Positions 1-8,969 of a DNA stretch of 39,224 bases are shown here, piece by piece. A model generated the notes under the pieces. The model was not told the DNA's origin. It saw only the letters and a program-made list of their open reading frames with translations, and made no database searches. Origin of the DNA: Prochlorococcus sp. AG-402-K16 (GTDB lineage Bacteria > Cyanobacteriota > Cyanobacteriia > PCC-6307 > Cyanobiaceae); NCBI GenBank assembly GCA_003216795.1, contig QCIH01000015.1, positions 1-39,224 of the forward strand, written 5' to 3'. How positions within the stretch are numbered: the first letter of the stretch is position 1; the number at the start of each line of letters is the position of its first letter. Position numbers and translations under genes: made by a program.

Positions 1-1201
1 ATTGTTTATCTTTTCTAGTTCCTATCTCTCTTTGAAGTATAGGGTTTATATTCATTCTTACTTCTATGTCTGGAATAATTCCAGATTTGTTTATATCAGT
101 GCCGTTCGGAGTTAAATACTTAGCGACTGTAACAGTTAGACCTGAACCATCAACTAAAGTTCTCATGGATTGAACTAGACCTTTACCAAATGTTTTCTTC
201 CCAACTAATTTTCCTCTTTTGTTATCTTTTATTGCACCAGAAACTATTTCACTAGCACTAGCAGAACCCTCATTAACTAAGACAACTAAGGGCTTTTTTG
301 TTAGAGCTTGACCGTTTCCTTTTTTTGTTTCTTTTAAACCATCTTTACTTACTGTACTTACTATTACTCCTTTGTTAATGAAGTGCCTTGAGATATCAAT
401 GCTTGATTCTAATAAACCTCCAGGATTACTTCTCAAGTCAAGAACATATCCTGCGACTTTTTTTGTTTCTAAATCCTTAATAGCATCTCTAGTTTCTTTG
501 GATGCATTTGCATTAAATTGTTTAATTCTTACATAGCCAATTGATAAGCCATGTTTGGTTTGATTGACTTTACTTGATACAGATTTTATTTCAATTTTTT
601 CTCTTGATAAAGTCTTAAAAAAGGATTGAGAACCTCTAAGAATTTCAAGCTTTACTTTAGTACCTCTTTGTCCTCTTATTAATTTCACGGCATCCTCAAT
701 ATTCATACCTTCAGTAGAAATATTATCTATGGATAATATTTTATCTCTAGCTTTAATTCCAGCATCAAATGCAGGGGTGCCCTCTATGGGAGAAATAATT
801 ATTAAATCATCAGATTCTTTATCTTTAACTATTTGGATACCAACTCCAGTTAATTCGCCAGAGGTATCAATTCTCATTTGATTAAATTCCTTAGGTTCTA
901 AAAATCTTGTATAAGAATCATCTAAATTAGAAAGCATATCTCTAATCGCATCATAGGCTTCATTGCTGTCTGAATATGTTTTTGATAAAACTTCTTTTCT
1001 TAGATTAATCCAATTGGACTTTTGAAATTTGCCGTTTGAATCAAGAAAATCTCTATATACAATTTGCCAAACATGGTCAATTACTTCTTTGTAACTATTA
1101 TTTAAAACTGTTGCCTCTGCAAAATTATTTAAAAATAACCCAGAAAAGGAAGTCGCAAACAGAAATATATATTTTTTTTTTAACAATTTTCTTGTCTTCA
1201 A
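1..1201 (-). CDS. ctpA: Carboxyl-terminal processing protease CtpA (partial, C-terminus off window)
   Basis: Serine endopeptidase of family S41. Cyanobacterial CtpA acts in the thylakoid lumen, cutting the C-terminal extension of the D1 precursor so that the photosystem II manganese cluster can assemble. Reading the minus strand from about 1201 gives a short basic, hydrophobic N-terminus that looks like a signal peptide. A region containing LDDSYTRFL follows, then a PDZ domain (GVGIQIV, SPIEGTPAFDAGI, IEDAVKLIRGQRG), then the peptidase core. The catalytic Ser lies in NEGSASASEI and the Lys in KKTFGKG. About 400 residues are visible, so only the last few tens should be missing. No ATG is in frame near the start. 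TTG at 1201 or TTG at 1186 are the candidates, and both keep the signal peptide. Paralogues (CtpB, CtpC) share this layout, so the A assignment is less certain than the family. Confidence 0.88.
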   Translation of the reverse strand, partial: MKTRKLLKKKYIFLFATSFSGLFLNNFAEATVLNNSYKEVIDHVWQIVYRDFLDSNGKFQKSNWINLRKEVLSKTYSDSNEAYDAIRDMLSNLDDSYTRFLEPKEFNQMRIDTSGELTGVGIQIVKDKESDDLIIISPIEGTPAFDAGIKARDKILSIDNISTEGMNIEDAVKLIRGQRGTKVKLEILRGSQSFFKTLSREKIEIKSVSSKVNQTKHGLSIGYVRIKQFNANASKETRDAIKDLETKKVAGYVLDLRSNPGGLLESSIDISRHFINKGVIVSTVSKDGLKETKKGNGQALTKKPLVVLVNEGSASASEIVSGAIKDNKRGKLVGKKTFGKGLVQSMRTLVDGSGLTVTVAKYLTPNGTDINKSGIIPDIEVRMNINPILQREIGTRKDKQ

Positions 1202-1262
1202 ATAATTCGATATTTTTTATTATAAAAAGAATTTATTTATAATTCAAAAATTTGACAAATCC

Positions 1263-2480
1263 TTAAGGATCAATCCACTTCCCATCATCCTTAATAAGTT
1301 GGATTAAAGCATTAACACCCTCATCTTCAGGTACTCTTTTTATCTCTTCTTTTCTTCTATATAAGGCAATAGTTCCTTTACCTTTTCCAACATAACCATA
1401 ATCAGCATCTGCCATTTCTCCGGGCCCATTAACAATACATCCCATTATTGCTATATCTAGACCCGTCAAATGTGAGGTAGCGTTCCTAACTTTATCTACA
1501 ACTTCTTCTAGATTGAAAAGTGTTCTACCACAACTGGGGCAACTGATGTATTCAACCATTGTTTTTCTTAATCCTAAAGATTGCAAAATTGAATAGCAAA
1601 CTGGTATTTCCTTTTCTGGAGCTTCTGTTAAGGAAACCCTGATGGTATCTCCTAATCCCTCTGCTAAAAGCGTTCCAATTCCAGCAGTACTTTTAATCCT
1701 TCCATAATCACCATCACCAGCTTCGGTCACTCCTAAATGTAAGGGATAGTTATATCCTTCTGAGTCAAGCCTATCTGCAATCATTCTGTAAGCTGCCATC
1801 ATGACCGGAGCCCTAGAAGCTTTCATAGAAATAATTATGTTATGAAAATCAAGCTCATCACAAATTTTGACGAACTCCATCGCAGATTCTGTCATTCCTA
1901 ATGGCGTATCTCCATAAGTAAAAAGCATCCTCTCAGATAGAGACCCATGATTAACTCCAATCCTTAGAGCTTTGTTTTCAGCCTTTAAAACTTCAACTAA
2001 AGGGGTAAATCTTTTAAGTATTGTTTGCTTAATAGTTTCAAATTCCTCATCTGTATATTCAGTTCTTGTAGGGTCTGATTTTTCAAAAACAAACAATCCA
2101 GGATTAATTCTTACTTTATCAACATGTTTTGCAACTTCCATTGCAATTTTCATCCCATTATGGTGAACATCAGCCACCAAGGGGGTATTGATATTATTTT
2201 CTAGTAATTTTACCTTTATATCTCCTACTGCTTTGGCATGTGCTAAGGAAGGGACAGTTAACCTTACTATTTCACAACCCACATCATGAAGTCTTTTGAT
2301 AGCTAAGTAAGCATTTTCGACATCCATAGTATCTTCATTTATCATCGATTGAACTCTTACTGGATAATCACTTCCAATAGCTATATCACCAACCATTACT
2401 GTTCTAGTTATCCTTCTCTCAATATGAGTTGAATATCTTTTGGAGAGACTATTAACCTCTTTAGATTGAGTTAATGACAT
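1263..2480 (-). CDS. ispG: 4-hydroxy-3-methylbut-2-enyl diphosphate synthase (IspG/GcpE)
   Basis: Penultimate enzyme of the plastid-type MEP isoprenoid pathway. It reductively opens methylerythritol cyclodiphosphate to HMBPP with a [4Fe-4S] cluster, using ferredoxin in cyanobacteria. The 405-residue product opens with the TIM-barrel part ([15 protein letters not shown], then VADVHHNG and VRINPG). The C-terminal cluster domain supplies Cys314 and Cys317 ([12 protein letters not shown]), Cys348 (GCIVNGPGE) and Glu355, the three-Cys-one-Glu ligand set of the family. Length matches cyanobacterial IspG. It lies between ctpA (61 bases downstream) and the glycosylase gene on the same strand, so these may be cotranscribed. 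The product feeds carotenoid, phytol and quinone synthesis. Confidence 0.97.
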   Translation of the reverse strand: MSLTQSKEVNSLSKRYSTHIERRITRTVMVGDIAIGSDYPVRVQSMINEDTMDVENAYLAIKRLHDVGCEIVRLTVPSLAHAKAVGDIKVKLLENNINTPLVADVHHNGMKIAMEVAKHVDKVRINPGLFVFEKSDPTRTEYTDEEFETIKQTILKRFTPLVEVLKAENKALRIGVNHGSLSERMLFTYGDTPLGMTESAMEFVKICDELDFHNIIISMKASRAPVMMAAYRMIADRLDSEGYNYPLHLGVTEAGDGDYGRIKSTAGIGTLLAEGLGDTIRVSLTEAPEKEIPVCYSILQSLGLRKTMVEYISCPSCGRTLFNLEEVVDKVRNATSHLTGLDIAIMGCIVNGPGEMADADYGYVGKGKGTIALYRRKEEIKRVPEDEGVNALIQLIKDDGKWIDP

Positions 2481-2515
2481 TAAAATTCTTGATATTCAAA
2501 AAGGATTTCACTAAA

Positions 2516-3019
2516 TTATACGGCATATAGTTTACCACTTACATTCTCTAGGTCTTTCAAAGTTAGATGGTAAGGTTTATTGATTTCTTTTGAAGGAAAT
2601 CTCAGCAAATAAGATGGATGAAAAATTACCATAATTTCTCTCCCATCTTTTTTAATCCATTGACCTCTTAAATTACTTATAGGATCTTTAACTTCTAAAA
2701 TAGCTCTCATAGCAGTAGAACCAGTAAGTAATATAAATTTTGGATCGACTAACTTTATTTGCTGTAATAACCAAGGTTTATGAATATTAATTTCTCTAGC
2801 AGTGGGTTTTCTATTATTTGGTGGACGACATTTAATTACATTACAAAAATAAACATCCTTCTTATAATCAATTCCAGCTTGTATTAATAATTCGTTTAAT
2901 AACTTGCCAGATTTACCTACATAAGGTTTTCCTTCTAAATCTTCCTGGGCTCCAGGTGCCTCACCAATTACTAACAAATCTGCAAATACACTTCCTCTTC
3001 CAATTACTAACCTTTTCAC
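2516..3019 (-). CDS. Family-4 uracil-DNA glycosylase homologue, short form lacking most Fe-S ligands
   Basis: Predicted base-excision repair enzyme that removes uracil from DNA. Family-4 signatures are clear: GEAPGAQEDLEGKPYVGKSG (residues 19-38), KCRPPNNRKPT (63-73) and the HPSYLLR motif (134-140). Family members normally bind [4Fe-4S] with two Cys ahead of the first motif, one in VKCRPP and one 16 residues later. Here the protein starts (GTG) only eight residues before GRGS. The in-frame extension back to the nearest stop contains no Cys. The residue 16 after Cys64 is His80. Only Cys64 therefore remains of the usual four ligands. The catalytic-region motifs look intact. It could be an active cluster-free variant or a decaying enzyme. 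It is divergent from the aminotransferase gene. Confidence 0.85.
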   Translation of the reverse strand: MKRLVIGRGSVFADLLVIGEAPGAQEDLEGKPYVGKSGKLLNELLIQAGIDYKKDVYFCNVIKCRPPNNRKPTAREINIHKPWLLQQIKLVDPKFILLTGSTAMRAILEVKDPISNLRGQWIKKDGREIMVIFHPSYLLRFPSKEINKPYHLTLKDLENVSGKLYAV

Positions 3020-3180
3020 CGAAAATAAAACTTTAAATATTTTTATCTTAAGAACTCAAAACATGAAAATAAAATAGATTAAGAAAATGAACTAAATTAA
3101 ACCATAGTGTGATAGTTTTATTTATTCTTAATTTATGCATTTGTCATTATTAAAAGTCATATTTGAAAAGTCATAAGTCA

Positions 3181-4359
3181 ATGAGTCAAGTTAATTTATC
3201 TGATCGGGCACTTTCAATTGAGCCTTCTCTTACATTGCAGATAAGTGCTAAAGCAAATCAATTATCTGCAGAAGGAGTAGATATTTGCAATTTAAGTGCA
3301 GGTGAACCTGATTTTGATGCCCCAAAAGAAGTTATAGAGGCTACAAGTAAAGCTATATTTGATGGATTCACAAAGTACGGGCCTGCAGCGGGAAATTTAG
3401 ATCTCCGAAAAGCAATTGCAAATAAACTTCAAATTCAAAACGATTTAAATTATGAATTTGAAAATGTAATGGTCACAAATGGTGCTAAGCAAGCAATATA
3501 TAATCTTTTCCAAGTATTGTTAAATACTGGAGACGAAGTTATTATTCCTTCTCCATATTGGTTAAGTTATCCCCAGATGGTTAGATTGGCGGGTGGGAAG
3601 CCAATTTTTACAAATTCTTCTGCAGAAGATGGATTCAAAATAAATATAGAAGATTTGAAGTCTAAAATCTCTTCAAAAACTAAATTTATAATTATCAATT
3701 CTCCTAATAACCCTACTGGAAGAGTTATGTCAAAGGAAGAATTATTACAAATTGCCGATTTAGCTAGAGAAAATCCAAATATCAATATTCTTTCTGATGA
3801 GATTTACGAACTAATCCTTAAAAAAGAATTTAAACACTACAGTTTATCTTCATTAGCAAATGACTTAAAAGATAGAATTTTTATAATAAATGGGTTTGCG
3901 AAAGGATGGGCTATGACTGGCTGGAGGATAGGTTATTTAGTAGGTCCCAAAGATGTAATCAAAGCATCCTCAGCATTACAAAGTCAAAGTACAAGTAATG
4001 TTTGCTCTTTTGTTCAAAAAGGTGCTTTAGAGGCTTTAAAAATTAATAATGAGTTTTTCTCAATGATAAATATCCATTATGATCAAAGAAGAAGACTTCT
4101 CTATGAGGGCCTTAAAAATATAAATGGGATTTATATTGAAGAACCTAACGGAGCATTTTACGCATTTCCAAAATTACCCAACTCCTCAATTACTTCTGTT
4201 GATTTCTGCAATAAAGCTCTTCAAGATTACGGATTAGTTGTTGTACCTGGAAAAGCTTTTGGAGCTGATCAATGTATAAGAATATCTTGTGCAGCTTCAG
4301 AAATTAAAATAAAAGATGGACTACATAGGTTTGAAAAAGCAATCTCTGAATACTATTAA
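3181..4359 (+). CDS. aspC: Pyridoxal-phosphate aminotransferase, aspartate aminotransferase class I
   Basis: Fold-type I PLP enzyme, most like the Ib subgroup of aspartate (and prephenate) aminotransferases that link oxaloacetate and glutamate pools. Visible are NLSAGEPDFDAP near the N-terminus, KYGPAAGNLDLR, NSPNNPTGRVM, LSDEIYE and the PLP lysine in GFAKGWAMTGWRIGYL (Lys241 from the chosen start). The C-terminal Arg for the substrate carboxylate is in CIRISCAAS. ATG 3181 gives 392 residues starting MSQVNLSDRA. An in-frame TTG at 3163 would add six residues and is less likely. The phnD-like gene follows after only 12 bases, so transcription may continue into the transporter. Exact substrate choice cannot be fixed from sequence alone. 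Confidence 0.9.
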   Translation: MSQVNLSDRALSIEPSLTLQISAKANQLSAEGVDICNLSAGEPDFDAPKEVIEATSKAIFDGFTKYGPAAGNLDLRKAIANKLQIQNDLNYEFENVMVTNGAKQAIYNLFQVLLNTGDEVIIPSPYWLSYPQMVRLAGGKPIFTNSSAEDGFKINIEDLKSKISSKTKFIIINSPNNPTGRVMSKEELLQIADLARENPNINILSDEIYELILKKEFKHYSLSSLANDLKDRIFIINGFAKGWAMTGWRIGYLVGPKDVIKASSALQSQSTSNVCSFVQKGALEALKINNEFFSMINIHYDQRRRLLYEGLKNINGIYIEEPNGAFYAFPKLPNSSITSVDFCNKALQDYGLVVVPGKAFGADQCIRISCAASEIKIKDGLHRFEKAISEYY

Positions 4360-4371
4360 TTAAACTAAGTT

Positions 4372-5265
4372 ATGTTTAATTTAAAGAATTTCCTACTAAG
4401 TTCATCTCTATTATTTTCTGTTTTTTCATCACCTGTATTTTCAAATCCCAAAGTTTTAAAAGTTGGAGCAATACCTGATCAAAACCAAGATGTTTTGGAC
4501 AAAAGATTTAATTTATTTTCAAAAGAATTATCCAAACAACTTGATGTAGAAGTTAAATACATTCCTGTTATTAATTATTTAGCAGCAGTAACTGGATTTA
4601 GAACTAAAGATTTAGATTTAGTTTGGTTTGGCGGTTTATCAGGAGTTCAAGCAAGATTACAAACACCTAATTCAATTGTCATAGCTCAAAGAGATATCGA
4701 TAAGGAATTTAAAAGTGTTTTTATAGTAAACAAAAATTTAGAACTTAACTCAATTTCAAACATTAAAGGACTAAAAAGACTAAAGAATTTAAGATTTACT
4801 TTTGGTTCTGAAAACTCAACTTCTGGAAGATTAATGCCAGAATATTTTTTAAATCAAGCAGGGGTAGAAATTAAACATTTTAAGGGGGAAAAAGCAGGTT
4901 TTAGTGGGAGTCATGATGCCACTATAGCTTTAGTTAATAGCGGGGCATTTGATGCTGGAGCTTTAAATAAACAGGTTTGGGAAAACAATCTTAAAAATAA
5001 TCCCAAAAGAACAAGTAATTTAGAATTATTCTGGATCACACCAGAATATGTTGACTATCATTGGGTAGCTCAAGGTGATCTTGAAAATAGATTCGGGGAA
5101 GGGTTTACAAAAGAACTTAAATCAGTAATTCTAAATTTAGATATAAAGCAAAAATCACATAAACAGATATTAGATATGTTCAATGCAAAAAGATTTATAA
5201 AGGCAGAATCAAAACAATATAAAAATATAGAGAAAATCGGGAGGAAATTAAATAAAATTAGATGA
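4372..5265 (+). CDS. phnD: Phosphonate/phosphite ABC transporter, periplasmic binding protein (PhnD/PtxB type)
   Basis: Exported solute-binding protein of 297 residues. It has a hydrophobic signal peptide (about 1-24, ending SSPVFSNP) and the PhnD-family core. The core includes KVGAIPDQNQ, DLVWFGGLSGVQARL, and the conserved ligand-loop motif FGSENSTSGRLMPEYFL that holds the oxyanion of phosphonates or phosphite. Its stop overlaps the start of the ATPase gene by four bases (ATGA), so the two are translationally coupled. Members of this family in Prochlorococcus have been linked to phosphite or methylphosphonate, and sequence alone does not decide between them. No C-P lyase or phosphite dehydrogenase gene lies in the window. 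No Pho-box-like sequence was seen in the short gap upstream. Confidence 0.88.
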   Translation: MFNLKNFLLSSSLLFSVFSSPVFSNPKVLKVGAIPDQNQDVLDKRFNLFSKELSKQLDVEVKYIPVINYLAAVTGFRTKDLDLVWFGGLSGVQARLQTPNSIVIAQRDIDKEFKSVFIVNKNLELNSISNIKGLKRLKNLRFTFGSENSTSGRLMPEYFLNQAGVEIKHFKGEKAGFSGSHDATIALVNSGAFDAGALNKQVWENNLKNNPKRTSNLELFWITPEYVDYHWVAQGDLENRFGEGFTKELKSVILNLDIKQKSHKQILDMFNAKRFIKAESKQYKNIEKIGRKLNKIR

Positions 5266-6002
5266 ATAATACTGTCTTAGAATTAGAAAATATATCTTAT
5301 AAATACAAAAATGATCTGATCCTAAATAAAATAAATTTAAAAATAAATTCTGGGGAAAAAATTGCACTTTTAGGTAAAAGCGGTTCAGGAAAAACTACAC
5401 TTATATCAGTACTTAATGGCACTATAAAGCCAACTCAAGGTAAGGTTAAATTATTCAATGAAAGTTTCGAGGAATTAGATAGAAAGCAGAAAAGTAAAAT
5501 AACAACTATATGGCAAGATTTAAGATTAATAGAAGATCTCTCTGCAGAACAAAATGTTAATTGTGGACTACTGGCGGAAAACAATTTTTATTTCGCTTTT
5601 AAAAATTTACTAAATATAAGTTCTTTTAAGAAGGCGCATAAATATATGAAATTATGTAGACTTCATAACTCTATTTACGACAAAAAAATCATAAAACTAT
5701 CTGGGGGGCAAAAACAAAGGGTGGCTATAGCTAGATCATTAATTCAAGAATCAAATATATTACTTGCAGATGAGCCTTTTAATAATCTAGATCCCAAATT
5801 GATAACAACAATTAAAAACCTTCTGCTAGAAAATGTAGATAAAAATAAAACAAAAAAATCCCCAAAGACGGCATTAGTTGCATTACATAGATTAGATTTG
5901 CTGAACGATTTCGATAAAGTTATTGGAATAAGGGATGGTAAAATTTTTTTCAATATCAAAAGAAATAACTTAAAGAAGATTCATTTAGAGAAAATATATT
6001 AA
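5262..6002 (+). CDS. phnC: Phosphonate/phosphite ABC transporter, ATP-binding subunit (PhnC type)
   Basis: Cytoplasmic ATPase that should power the PhnD/PhnE importer. The 246 residues carry Walker A GKSGSGKTT (38-46), a Q-loop Gln in IWQDLR, the signature LSGGQKQR (145-152), Walker B with catalytic Glu ILLADEP (165-171), the D-loop NLD and a switch His in ALHRLD. It overlaps the upstream binding-protein gene by four bases and ends four bases before the permease start, so it is the middle gene of a compact three-gene unit. Substrate assignment rests on the neighbours rather than on the ATPase itself. Confidence 0.9.
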   Translation: MNNTVLELENISYKYKNDLILNKINLKINSGEKIALLGKSGSGKTTLISVLNGTIKPTQGKVKLFNESFEELDRKQKSKITTIWQDLRLIEDLSAEQNVNCGLLAENNFYFAFKNLLNISSFKKAHKYMKLCRLHNSIYDKKIIKLSGGQKQRVAIARSLIQESNILLADEPFNNLDPKLITTIKNLLLENVDKNKTKKSPKTALVALHRLDLLNDFDKVIGIRDGKIFFNIKRNNLKKIHLEKIY

Positions 6003-6006
6003 TTAG

Positions 6007-7509
6007 TTGAACAAATTAAAATTAAACTATACCTCATTATCTTTTCTTCCAATTTTGGTATGCATACCCCTAGGGTATCAATTAATAAACAATATTCATT
6101 TTGGAGGATTTAAATTATTCCAAGAATTCTTAATTTCTGCATTTAATCCCAAGATCGATAATGAAATTATTATTACCGTAATTAAGCGATTAAATGAAAC
6201 TATTTTAATTGGTTTTTTTAGTTGGTTAGTAAGTATTATTTTTGGAGCAATTTTTGGAATAATTTCCTCAAATATTTTTTATAAAATCTTTAATATTCCA
6301 AATTTTTTCTACCGCATATTAAGGTTTTTTCTAACAATAATTAGATCTATACACGAAGTGGTTTGGGGAATACTATTAATGCAAATATATGGAATAAATT
6401 TTTCGATAGGAATAATAGCTATATGTATACCTTATATTGCTGTAAATTCAAAAGTTTTTGCTGAACAATTAGAAACTATTGACTACAAAAGTTTTGAATC
6501 TATAAATCAAATAAATGCACCTAAATTTTCTTCTTTAATAACTTTAATATGGAATCCAATAATAAATACATTTAAAAACTTTGGTTTATATCGATTAGAG
6601 TGTTCAATAAGAAGCACGGTGATTCTAGGAATTTTTGGGATTGGAGGAATAGGTACAAGTATTTTTTTATCTTTCCAAACTTTGAATTTTAGAGAGTTAT
6701 GGACTTATTTATGGTCCTTAGCAATTTTGATAATCCTTTCTGGATTAATATTCAAAAAAATAAAATTTAACACTACAAATAAAATCCTATCTATTTTTTT
6801 TATTTCAGTTTTTTTCATAACAACTTTATTTTCTTTTTCATATTTTCTTTATTTTATTTTTAACAATAATTTTGAAAATTTTAATTCCGTTAGTTCTCTA
6901 TTTAAATCAAGCTCAGATTTAGGATTATTTGATTTCTTAAAACTTATATTAGAAACAATAATTTTAAGTCTTTTATCAACAGGAATCGCAATTAGTTTAC
7001 CTCCATTAGTAATAGGAATTTTTAACAACAATACTTCTAAAATTTTTATAAAAATTTTTGCATTTTTATTACGTTTAATACCTACCCCTGTAATACTTCT
7101 AACTCTATTAACTTTTAATAATCCTTCTGTATCTTTAGCAGCTTTAACATTAGGTCTCCACAACGCTGGTATTACTAGCAAATTACTTTTTACAAATCTA
7201 GATAGCCAAGACAAGAGAAATTATATTGCAATGAAATCTCTAGGAATCTCAAAAAAGACTAGTTGGCTATTAGGTTTATTTTCTCAACAAGCAAAAAGTT
7301 ACTTAGCATATTGCGCTTATAGATCTGACATTATTATTAGAGAAACTGCAATTGTTGGGGTTATTGGAAGTGTTGGTCTAGGTTGGCAATTGCAAGAATC
7401 ACTAAGTTCCTTCGCATGGCAAGAAGTTACATTAGTTTTAATAGCTTATAGCTCCATCGCAATATTTGGCGAATTAATAAATGGTAAAATCAAAAATGGT
7501 TTAACTTGA
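6007..7509 (+). CDS. phnE: Phosphonate/phosphite ABC transporter, double-length permease (PhnE type)
   Basis: Inner-membrane permease of 500 residues, about twice the usual 260-280 of a PhnE subunit. Two binding-protein-dependent permease modules can be followed. The first has the EAA-like stretch around FESINQINAPKFSSLITLIW and RSTVILGIFGIGGIGTSIFL. The second has YIAMKSLGISKKTSWLLGLF and RETAIVGVIGSVGLGWQL. One polypeptide could therefore supply both halves of the channel that separate subunits normally form. The only plausible start is TTG at 6007, four bases after the ATPase stop. The region is extremely A+T rich, with long Ile/Leu/Phe/Lys/Asn tracts. It is the last gene of the phnDCE-like unit. 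Confidence 0.87.
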   Translation: MNKLKLNYTSLSFLPILVCIPLGYQLINNIHFGGFKLFQEFLISAFNPKIDNEIIITVIKRLNETILIGFFSWLVSIIFGAIFGIISSNIFYKIFNIPNFFYRILRFFLTIIRSIHEVVWGILLMQIYGINFSIGIIAICIPYIAVNSKVFAEQLETIDYKSFESINQINAPKFSSLITLIWNPIINTFKNFGLYRLECSIRSTVILGIFGIGGIGTSIFLSFQTLNFRELWTYLWSLAILIILSGLIFKKIKFNTTNKILSIFFISVFFITTLFSFSYFLYFIFNNNFENFNSVSSLFKSSSDLGLFDFLKLILETIILSLLSTGIAISLPPLVIGIFNNNTSKIFIKIFAFLLRLIPTPVILLTLLTFNNPSVSLAALTLGLHNAGITSKLLFTNLDSQDKRNYIAMKSLGISKKTSWLLGLFSQQAKSYLAYCAYRSDIIIRETAIVGVIGSVGLGWQLQESLSSFAWQEVTLVLIAYSSIAIFGELINGKIKNGLT

Positions 7510-7558
7510 TTTGTAAGAATAATTTGTTAAATCAAGTAATTATTTTTTTCCGGTTATA

Positions 7559-8203
7559 GTGATTAGTTTACCAAAACAGCTAGTTGTAATTGGAGATAGC
7601 TCAGTTTATGGATGGGGAGATAATGAGGGCGGTGGATGGTGTGAGAGGCTTAGAAAAGATTGGTGCAATAACCACAATGGGCCAGTTATTTATCAACTTG
7701 GGGTTAGGGGAGATGGTATAGAAAAAGTTTCATCTAGATGGGAAAAAGAATGGTCATCTAGAGGAGAAACGAGAAGAAATAAACCTAAAGCAATACTACT
7801 AAATGTAGGTCTTAACGACACAGCAGCAATTGGTCAGAAAAATGGAAGACATCAATTAGATATAGATGGATTTGAATATGGATTAGAGAGGCTAATTAAT
7901 GAAATGAACTCTCAAACAAATGTATTTGTTATTGGTCTTACACCAGTTGACGAAAGCAAAATGCCGTTCGCAGGATGTCTATGGTACTCAAATGATTTTT
8001 GTAATTCTTATGAAAGGAGAATGGAGGAAGTATGCCTCAATCAGAATGTCCCATTTCTTCCTACTTTTAGAGAAATGTACTCTGATAAAAGGAGTAAAAA
8101 TTGGATTACGCATGATGGAATTCATCTAAATTCCGAAGGTCATTTCTGGCTTTTCCAAAGACTTAAAAGCTGGGAGATTCTTACAAAATGGAAGGAATCC
8201 TAG
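7559..8203 (+). CDS. SGNH/GDSL-family hydrolase
   Basis: Predicted esterase or lipase of the SGNH hydrolase superfamily, 214 residues, without an evident signal peptide. The four blocks are visible: nucleophile Ser14 in VVIGDSSVYGWG (block I), oxyanion Gly in LGVRGDG (block II), Asn in LNVGLNDTA (block III), and the Asp-x-x-His in THDGIHLNSEGH (block V). The start is GTG at 7559, 49 bases after the permease stop, so it may be read through from the transporter unit. The natural ester substrate is unknown. Nothing in the sequence ties it to phosphonate use. Confidence 0.82.
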   Translation: MISLPKQLVVIGDSSVYGWGDNEGGGWCERLRKDWCNNHNGPVIYQLGVRGDGIEKVSSRWEKEWSSRGETRRNKPKAILLNVGLNDTAAIGQKNGRHQLDIDGFEYGLERLINEMNSQTNVFVIGLTPVDESKMPFAGCLWYSNDFCNSYERRMEEVCLNQNVPFLPTFREMYSDKRSKNWITHDGIHLNSEGHFWLFQRLKSWEILTKWKES

Positions 8204-8219
8204 GTCTTTCCAAATATTA

Positions 8220-8963
8220 TTAATTTAAAAAATATGAATATAAAATAAGAGCAAAGATAGCAAAAACAGAAGCAATACTTGTCTGAATAGCATTTACCAA
8301 TTCATTACTTAATTTATATTTGTTTTGAAATTTAGCACCAATAATACTTTCAGAAAGCGTTGCCAAGAATCCAGAAACTACAACAACTATAAAATGATAT
8401 TTTGTAGAAATAATTGATAGACGAAGCATTATAAAAGCCATAAATATTGATCCCAAAACACTAGCTAATGTTCCTTCTATACTTATTCCTCCTTCAGTTC
8501 CCCTATCCACCTTTTTAAGTGAAGTAATTAAGTATGTGTCTTTCCCAAATCTTTTTCCAATTTCGCTACCAAAAGTATCCGCCAACTTTGCAGCAAAACT
8601 TGCAGCAAAACCTACTTTAAACATCACTACATTGGCAGCATTAAGTTTGGTCATAATGGCAAGAAATAATCCTGTAGCTGCTGAACCCCATACATTCTCA
8701 GGACCTCTTCTCCCGCCTCTTTTTTCAGCAATTCCTTGTGCTTTTTTAAATTTAAAACCTATTTTGGTAACAAGGGATCCAAATAATAAATAAATTACAA
8801 CTGACATCCATCCCTGCCAAGACAAACATCCCCACAAAATTGTGCCTAAGATACCTGCACTTACCCAACCACTTTTCGTCATCAAAGGAATCCTGCAAAA
8901 TATATAAATCAAAATAAAATTAATGCAAAAACCTATAAAAAATTGATTTCTAATTAAATCCAT
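8220..8963 (-). CDS. DUF92/TIGR00297 integral membrane protein, VTE6-like (phytyl phosphate kinase family)
   Basis: Polytopic membrane protein of 247 residues with perhaps six or seven hydrophobic segments. Conserved family stretches are KRGGRRGPENVWGSAATG, FAASFAAKLADTFGSEIG, and KVDRGTEGGISIEGTLAS. Plant VTE6 and its cyanobacterial homologue act as phytyl-phosphate kinases, salvaging phytol from chlorophyll turnover into tocopherol or back to chlorophyll. By homology this protein may do the same in the thylakoid or inner membrane. It is the last gene of a tight minus-strand operon behind rsmE (six-base gap). It converges on the SGNH hydrolase gene with a 16-base gap. The kinase role is inferred from family, since no catalytic residue can be assigned here. 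Confidence 0.78.
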   Translation of the reverse strand: MDLIRNQFFIGFCINFILIYIFCRIPLMTKSGWVSAGILGTILWGCLSWQGWMSVVIYLLFGSLVTKIGFKFKKAQGIAEKRGGRRGPENVWGSAATGLFLAIMTKLNAANVVMFKVGFAASFAAKLADTFGSEIGKRFGKDTYLITSLKKVDRGTEGGISIEGTLASVLGSIFMAFIMLRLSIISTKYHFIVVVVSGFLATLSESIIGAKFQNKYKLSNELVNAIQTSIASVFAIFALILYSYFLN

Positions 8964-8969
8964 ATTTAT

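Noticed and set aside
1036..1242. Plus-strand frame within ctpA and other overlapping antisense frames
   Set aside because: They lie opposite strongly conserved genes and have low-complexity, hydrophobic or Ser/Leu-rich translations typical of the complement of real coding sequence.
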